Below, in pieces: positions 13,601 through 22,600 of a DNA stretch of 64,000 bases. This DNA is from Rutpela maculata (taxonomy: Eukaryota; Arthropoda; Insecta; Coleoptera; Cerambycidae). A program made the translations under genes and the position numbers. The notes beneath the pieces are model-generated. The model did not search any database, was not told where the DNA came from, and saw nothing but the letters and a program-made list of their open reading frames with translations. Position 1 is the stretch's first letter. The number at the start of each line of letters is the position of its first letter. The DNA lies in assembly GCA_936432065.2 (NCBI GenBank), contig OW386290.2, forward strand, positions 138,023,677 through 138,087,676, written 5' to 3'.

Positions 13601-16600
13601 CTCCACTGTTGCTGTGGTATGCCTCTTCTCGTGTATGTGTTATCATTTCTTCTGTATTTCACCCCCCGCTTTAACGCCCCTGACTCGTTCTCCCGTTTCT
13701 GTGTCTTACATATGATCTTTCGTTCCTACGTTCTGTCTTCGATCCATCATTCTTTCCTAGGAAAATCTGTGCATTTCCACTGAACTGCAAGAGGTTCAGC
13801 GCCCCGGCGTATTTTATCAATAGTACGCCTCTGATTATCCGGTTGTCCATTTGTTACCCAAGTCGCGGCTTGTTTATCTAAGAAACCCTGTTTATCTCAA
13901 GGATTTTGGTATTAAATTCAATAATAGAAAACCCGAAATTATCTTTACGGAAAAGCTCACAAAGACTGGAAGTAAGTAAAAGTCATTTACAGAGAATTTA
14001 TATGGAAAACAAAGTTCAACCGTTTGAGCCAAGGTTCAGACATACACTTGAAAATGGAGATGAAGAGAAGCGATTGGATTTTTGTTTATGGGTCGGTGAG
14101 AATTACCTCGTAGATAGAAGTTTCCACAGAATGTTTTTTTTTTTTACTGATGAAGCAACATTTTGTACCAATGGTCACGATTCATCACAAAACAGTCGTT
14201 ATTGGGCTTTTGAAAATCCAAACAATGTCATTCACAAACGAAGTCAACGTTATAAAAAAGTGAATGTATGGTGTGGGATTTTTTATGATTGAATCGTTGG
14301 TCCATATTTCTTAGAAGAAAATTGAACTGTTTATTTGGACCTTTTGAAAAATTTTTATTTAAAATTTTATTTTTATTTATTTAAAATTTTGTATTGCCAT
14401 TTATAAGCACTCTGCAACCGGAAGTAAGGCGTAACATTTTTTGGCAGCAGGACGATTGCCCAGCTCATTCCTCAGTTTTGGTACGGCAGTGGCTGACAGA
14501 TCACTTCGGAGCCAGATGGATGGGAAGATATGCTCCAATTAATTTTTCTGCAATATCACCAGACCTTACACCAATGGATTTTTTCTGTGGGGTGTTTTAA
14601 AACAGAAAGTTTATGCAGATGACCTGCCGCATGATCTAGAAACACTAAAAGCACGAATACAAGACGCGGTGAATGAAGTGGATATACCGTCAACCATTCG
14701 TAAGGTCTGTGGTGAATTTATTAGAAGGATGGAGAAATGTGTTGAGGTTGGAGGAGGCTATGCAGAATAAATTGTTTTTACACAATCGTTGAAGTTAATG
14801 TTATTATGTTATGTTAATATTTGAAAAAAAGTGTAAGTTGACATAAATATAAAGTCAAAATATAGACTTCATAATTAGTATTTAGGCTTTATTTTGGATT
14901 ATAAACAACTTTGTTTTATAAACATTTTGTCCAAAATAATAAATAAAGGTACTTCTCTCGAGGCATTTTGATGTTTTCTTAATTTATTAACACCCGGTAC
15001 ATCTGATCTAATATTCATATGGTAAATTCATTTTTTCGACAAGCAGAATTTTTTATAAAGAATTACTTGTCGTCGTAAAATCAATAATAGAGATGTTTTT
15101 CCTCTTGTCAACTCCATCAGGGGACACACTATAAAAATTACAGGAGTTTGAACTTGATGAAATACAGTTAAAGAAATAAAAACTGACGTAACCCATCGAC
15201 AATGTGTATTTTGGCCAAACAAATAAATTATAAAAATCTATGATTTATCTGAACAAAATTATACAAAACTATTTATCTATATGAAATCATTTGTGGTGCT
15301 ACACAATCATCACTATTTTCTTCATTGGTAAGGGCCATGTGCCAAATAGTAAACGATTGCAGCTACGTACAAACAGCAGCCTACCATTCTATTGCCATTA
15401 GCATAGTCACAGGAATATCTTTGTTAACACGGATAGGTTTTTCTGTTTATATGCCATGAACGGACCTTCACTTTTATGATATGTTTGTTTCCTTGTAAAT
15501 ATTAGACAGAACGCCTCTATCGCCCATTAGTTCTAAATCTTATGACATTTGATATGTGCCAATAAATGGTATTTGAAATCATTCTCAGTAAGTTCCAGAA
15601 AACCCATCAGACTTGTTGGAGATAGGATTATAAAAGGTTTTTATAGCGATTTAATTTCTGTGTTTCAACCAATTCTTGCGATGTATTTTGTTGTTGTCAG
15701 GGCATTTTTCATATGCTAAACCAGCTTAGACCCTTTGATTTGAATTAAGAGAAATACTAGTATTTGAACCACCTATAAACAAAGTTGGATACTGAAACAG
15801 AGTATATTATATGGTATTTAAATTGGAGGCCAATGGCATTTCTAAGCAATAATATTGCTTAGAAATGCCATTGGCCTCCAATTTAAATCCAAGAATTCAA
15901 GAATATATTATATTCTTGGATTCATTACTGCTTGTAGAATTAAAAATTGTCTAGGACAGCTGTTCAGGTTCCTGTCAGATACTATGGGCCCTTGGCAGTA
16001 GTATAAGAAATAAGGTGCTAACTATCCTAAGTATGAAGGAAACTGTATTCATTGTATAGCCCATAGTAAGGAAAAATGTACATTTTTTGTCAGTTGGATG
16101 TAAGTGGTTGCACTTATCTGCAGCGTTGGAAGAAAGGTGTATAGAAATACCTAAAAACATATTAAAAAGGCAAGAAAAAAAATGGTGTGAAATAGCCCTT
16201 TACTTGTACGTATAAATGAATATTACAAACACGGACAAAAAAATCTGATTTTACAGGGACTGGCAACTTTAAAGTTGCCAATATGTTGGAAAATGTGGCG
16301 AAATGGAAGCTCATTAAAATTGAGGAGGCATATGCAAATATTTTACTGACGGACCAAAACATGTCTTTCAAGCAATCCAAACATCACGGTATTTATCCGA
16401 CGAATTACTTAAAGTTGTCAATCCAGTAATAGAACGCAATACGTTCCTTGCGCACCCAGATAATGTCCTATTGGCAATGCTTGTCGATGAAAGAGAACAT
16501 ATTCGGGAACTTGGCTACAGAAGGATCTTGGAAAATGTTTGTAAATAGTTGTAAATATAATGTAAATACCACACTCAACAATTGGACGGTTGGTTAGGCA

Positions 16601-19600
16601 GGGTGAGAGTGGAATTCGACGTGAAACCACTTCTACGTAGTGAGTTTTGGGTCGGTTTGTTCTAGCAACATGAGCGAAGAGTTGCATAGTGAAAATTGAG
16701 AAAAATTGGTAAATTTCTGTTTTTTCTAAGACGTTGCGCGAACGAAAAAAATTAGATTATTGATCAGAATTTAATTTATTTAGGTTACTTAAACCATAAA
16801 ACAAGCATAAAAACTAAAGCGTGTTTATTTTAAAAGTTTTAACTAACAGAAAAAAATTACAAAAATATCGTGATTTTTGCAATTTTTCATAAACTTTAAG
16901 TACGATGCGCGCAGTGGCGGTCTGGCTAGGTCGGCTAGTCGGCAAATGCCGGCTGGGCCCTAGGGTCACGTCTAATGAGGGGCCATTTTGGGATGAATAA
17001 TTTGAAAAAAATTTCTTCGGATTTCTCCCCCCACCGCTCATCAAAAAAAATTTACATGCGAAGCAAAAATATTCAAATCGCTGACGAACTGAGTTTGAAT
17101 GTTTATTGTAAAATGCCGACTAAGCCCTAGACACCCAGACCGCCACTGGATGCGCGAACGGAAGATGTTAACCGACTTTAATTTTTTTACAATTTGTCTT
17201 TTTATTACAATAGGCAACTTTTCCGCTCTAAAGCGTTCCGAAAAAAAAAATATTTTTTTTTCGACCCACCCTAATATGCATAAGTAATCTAAACATAAGA
17301 AAAAAGACATGCTGACCATATCCCACACAAAACGACCCTTCTCCTCGAGAGATAATTTTCATACAACATTGCAAAAACTATTAACACGTTGACTGCCATC
17401 TCGGTCTATATGACCGAGGTTTTTATTGTCTATGAGGCCAACTCGGTCCATAACACCGAGTACTTATGGGCCAATTCGGTCTATAAGACCGAGTCATGTT
17501 TTTGGGATATCTGGATCTTCTGGATCTTTTCGGGATCTCGGAATCTCCCAGCGACTCGGTACAGCACACTTCTATCGTTATAAATAGACAGAGATGGAGC
17601 AGTAAAGGACCGAGACCTTTTTTGACGTTTTTTTTTAGGCAGTTTTTTTTCTTTTTCAAAGTATTGCGTGTCAATTGTCAATTCATAGTGTATTAGCCGA
17701 TGATATTCATGGCCTGGGGGGATATTTTATTTGGTTAAACCGTTGCTACCGGTTGGCGCCTTATGAGAAATTTGTCTTAACCCGTATGGCAGTCAACGTG
17801 TTAATGAATTCCCATTGAATACATGTCATTAACAATATATTAGTTTAAAAAAATGACTTCAAAAAACTATTTAACCCTTTCAGACCTATAGCACACTATA
17901 ATTTTCATTACATCGCAGTTGTAAAAAATTCTTACATGTTCTATGTTTTGAGACCGTGTGGTACTTCCCATGTACATGTATTTTGAACAACTGAGACCTA
18001 TAGCTACATCTAGTGGGCATGCATTGAACTAAACTGTCACTTGTTCATCATGGCCGCCGATTGTACGAGTTTGCCTGGTTAGTGCAGCTTTATTTATGTT
18101 TTTCTCTGAAATGTTGTATAATCTGAATCAAATTTTTATATAAAAAGATAATATATTACATATATATGCGATTGCCTTGATTTATAAGTCATAAAATACT
18201 GCAACTTCATGTACACTATAATGTACATTTGGTCCTAGTAGTAATTTGTTTATTTCTTGAAATGTACAGTGTAATGTACAATAGGTCTCGATTTAGTGTT
18301 ATATTGATAATCAAATTATTCATTTTGTAGGTCCTTCAGACACATCTAGAGCGAAGAGGCTAAGAAAACCGACTTACAACCTAACATGTGAAAGTGATAT
18401 ACAAGAACTGACAGAATTTATTCAAGAGGATAGTTCTGATATAGAGATTTTGTCAGATTATAACAGCGATGATGACTACGTGCCGCCCCAAACCAACAAA
18501 AAGAAATGTAGTAGAGTTGGACAAAAGGAAACAGTTGCTGAAAACTTGCCGTGATTCAGAAACTGAAGAAACTTAAACAGAAATTGAACAAATTCCACCA
18601 GAAGTTGAAGGAGTAAATAATAATCAAATTCAAGAAAATAAAAAAAACAAGCCAACAATTGTGTGGGTGAGGGAAGGAATTATTGCTCCAGATACAACAT
18701 TTTTACGACCAGACCCAATTGATGACAGTTCCCCACAAAATTTGGATTCACCTTTGCAGTATTTTTTGAGGTACATTGGAGACGACTTGTTTGAAGAAAT
18801 AGTTCAGTATAGTAATATGTATGCTCTTCAAAAAGGAATAACTTCCTTCAAACCAACTGATCGGTATGAAATAAGAACTCTTATAGCTCTTCATATTGCC
18901 ATTGGTTCACTGAATAAATTTCCAAAACTTAGATTATATTGGGATGTAAATCTTGGTATAGGATTGTTTCTGGAAAACATGTCAAGGGACAGGTTTTTTC
19001 AATTACGTATAAGTTTACATTTTGTGGATATTCTCCGCTGTCCAGCAAACAACAAAGACAAATTTTATAAAATTCGTCCTTTATTAGATTCTGTTCAAAA
19101 GCGATGCTCTCAACTGGAACTTGACGAAAACCTACGCATCGACGAACAGATGATACCTTTTACTGGAAACCTCAATATCAAACAATATGTAAAAGGTAAA
19201 CCTTATCCTTGGGATATTAAAAATTTTTGCTTGTGTGGACAGACCGGACTTGCATATGATTTTATTTTATACCAAGGAAAGGAAACGGGATTAGATGAAA
19301 AAAATCTTAAAAAATATAGATTAGGGGCCACTGTCATTTTGCTAATAAAATTCCGGCAAATAATCACAAACTATTCTATGACAATTACTTCTCGTCCTAT
19401 GCAGTTTTGAAGATTCTAGCAGACAAGAACATATGGACTGCAGGTACTGTACGACTGAACCGATTTCAACAACCGCCTCTAATGTCTGATAAAGACATAA
19501 AAAAGGGGGTTTTACAGATGAAGTTAGGAGTGCGGATAATATTTCTATGGTAAAATGGTTGGACAATAAAGCAGTTTGTATGGCTTCAAATTTTATTGGT

Positions 19601-22600
19601 AAAGGACAGGAAGATATTGTTAAAAGATGGGATAAAAAATCCAATAAATATGTAAATATCCAAAGGCCAGAAGTCATTGCAAAATACAATCGTTCTATGG
19701 GTGGGGTTGATGATTAGCACCTATAGAATTTTCATAGATGGAAATGGTCATTGCGATTAATCATGCATATGATAGATTTTGTTCTGTCTAATTCATGGCT
19801 GGAATATAAAAGGGACTGCCAACTCAGAAATATTCCGAAAAATAAGGTAATGGATTTTCTTCACTTCCGTTTTGAAGTAACTAATGGTCTGATAACAGCA
19901 GGAGAGCCAAATTGCAATCTAAAAAAAAAAGGAAGACCAAGCTTAGCCTGTGATACACCAGTGTCATTAAAAACTGTCAGAAGAGGCGAGAAAAGACCCA
20001 TTGCTGATGTTCAATTTGATGCTATCGATCACTTGTCTCAGTATGATAAAAACAAGGAGCCTACAAGATGTAAATTTACAGGTTGCAAACAGCGAAGTCA
20101 TATTTTTTGTGAAAAATGCAATGTTCACCTTTGCCTTCTTAAAAACTGCAATTGTTTTCTAAAGTTTCATAGAAAATAAATGGTTACAACACCAGCAGGT
20201 GTTGTTTGTTTTATGACCTTTTGTACATAGCTGTGTACATCTAAAAATGTTCAAGTGTTGAGTTCCAATGGACTGTATAATGTACATACCATATTTTTTT
20301 TGCTAATTATAAAAAATTACCTCAATATGTTTCTTACTTAGCTAAATATCACTTAGTAACAAAAAATATTTTTTTATGCAGAAAAATAAAAGTCACGTTA
20401 ATGAACAAGTACTACCGTGCCTAATCAATCACAGTATTAACCATTTTTATGTAATTTTTGTGTACATGTATGCGAGTATATATCAATATGTTTTATTCTA
20501 GAATTTGTATTAGTTAATTCCTTAATATATATTTTACAATTTTCTTTATCGAATTATTTATTTAATGTCCTGGCGGAGTTTAGCCGTAGGCTATTCTACC
20601 ACTCAACCAGGACGGACACACACACACAGACAACATCACAACACCCATTCCTTGCGACATTGCCATCTGCCGCAGCTGAGACTCGAACTCAGGAGAGGAG
20701 AGCGACTAGACCGTGCTGTCTCTCACACCTACCATCTCGGCAACACGCGGAAAATGCCACTACACATCCATACCCTAGCCAGGATTCGAACCCGGGACCC
20801 CGTGGTCACAAGCCTAACACCTTAAGCACTGCGCCACGGAGCCGGTAATTTATTAATATTACTTAATTAATATTTTGCAACTCTTTCCCACTTTATTTAT
20901 AATTTATATCGAGAGTAGCAATTCTACAACTGAATCGCGTTTATTAATGAATATCAGTTATTAATATTTATTTGAATAATCTTGTAATTTTAATTGTTAA
21001 ATTGCTATCTATTTTAAAATTTAGTTATTATTAAACAATCTTTATCATTCAGCTAAAGCCGCATCTTCTTGGGTTCACCTAAAATGACTATATCTCAGTA
21101 TTGAAATTCAGACATTCAAAGTCTGTCAGTCCTTAGAAAGCAACCGATTTTTTGTCAGTCTCTGTACAATTCGTTTATATACGCAAATAGTCCAGGGAAA
21201 TGAGTAAAAAAAGTACCATGTTCGGGACTGTGACTCATCCAGGCAGAGACCACGATTTTTAGGTAGTATAGGTGTCAATAAATGAAACCTATATAAAATC
21301 TGCGGTCGATTTTCTGCATATGTTTATTTACAGCCATTTTAATGCAAAAAAATGGAAAAAACGTGTTTTTCACACTTTTTCACCTGCCAGTAAAAAGTAA
21401 ACTATCTTACAGATAAATCAAATGAATCACCTTGTAGGAAATTAAAAAAGCTTTAAAATGGCGGTTGTTAAATGTCGATATAGTTAATTGTTGCTAAGAT
21501 AATTGCAAAATGCGGAATTTTATTCAATAAATAATATCTTGTGTAAAAAACAATCTACTGTTTTGTCCTTGCGTAAATAGTTGACTCTCATAGTGCTTAA
21601 TATCTGGTAAAAATTTCAAATCGATTCGTCAAATAGTTTTTGCAAAATTGCATTAATTTATCCCAGAGACCTTTTTTTTGCAACCCCACCACGTCCAGAG
21701 AAATCAAAATACAATGATTCTACGGCCTCCACCTGAAAGGGAAAGACTTGATTTACCAAAATGCTTTGTTAGATATCGAAAAAATTTATTTTCAGACTTG
21801 CAAAATGACGTTGCAAAAGAACTCAGATTTTTACCTTATAAACAAATAGAATAATTTTTTAACAATTGATTGTAGAACATCGGTTTTTCGATATTTGAAA
21901 AGCTGATATTTTTACACGAATTTTGAAAAAAAAAGAAGGTCCTAGGTCAATTTGGGGCAAAGTTAGCAATTTTTTTTCAAAAATTCATAGCTCCTTTGTT
22001 TATAATAATTAAGAAACGTAACAAGCGCCATTTTAAAGGGGAAGAGTTCAACTTTTAGTGTGTATGTGAATCGACAAATATTCTGTATTATTATAAATTA
22101 CAGCGTTATTTATATCGAACAATGTGTTTCTTTTCACACTTTACAAATTCTATTGTTTGTAACTTAATATAACAGTAATTTATATATTTAATTGTACACA
22201 AACCTTTCCTATAATTTTCAATAAGAATAATACAAAAATTTTGATAATGTATAAAAATATTTTTTTGTAAAATGTTTAAACAAATTACAGGTAATTATTA
22301 CTCTCTTATTATTTTGGAGCAGATGTGTTGAACCATAGAAAGTTTCTACTGTATCATACAAACCATTATACATGACAAACGCTGTCACTACATGTACATT
22401 CACACGCGTGTTGTATACTTCTACGAAGGAAGTAATGGTTTGTTTTATTATTTATTAATAATTAATAATACGCAAATTAATAAGAGCACTTTTCATAAAT
22501 TGTATGGTAATTTTGCATTTGAAAAATATCTTAAAAATGTAAATTATATCGAATAGAGTGTTTTTATTTTATAAATTTGAAAAATTCAATTGTTTATAAC

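Larger units (their letters stand above)
10855..15131 (+). mobile_element. Mariner/IS630-type element with ~300-bp inverted repeats
   Basis: Left arm 10855-11165 (CAGTGTGTCACCGGATGGA...) is inverted at about 14830-15131 (...TCCATCAGGGGACACACT). TA dinucleotides sit at 10853-10854 and 15132-15133. The arms share the blocks tcgacaagcagaatttttta and caacaaagttgtttata in opposite orientation. It encloses a broken transposase gene and a 2.35-kb insertion. It lies in OR-A intron 1. Confidence 0.88.

Noticed and set aside
20770..20843. Candidate tRNA gene
   Set aside because: A and B boxes are present but the acceptor stem does not close and a SINE body follows.
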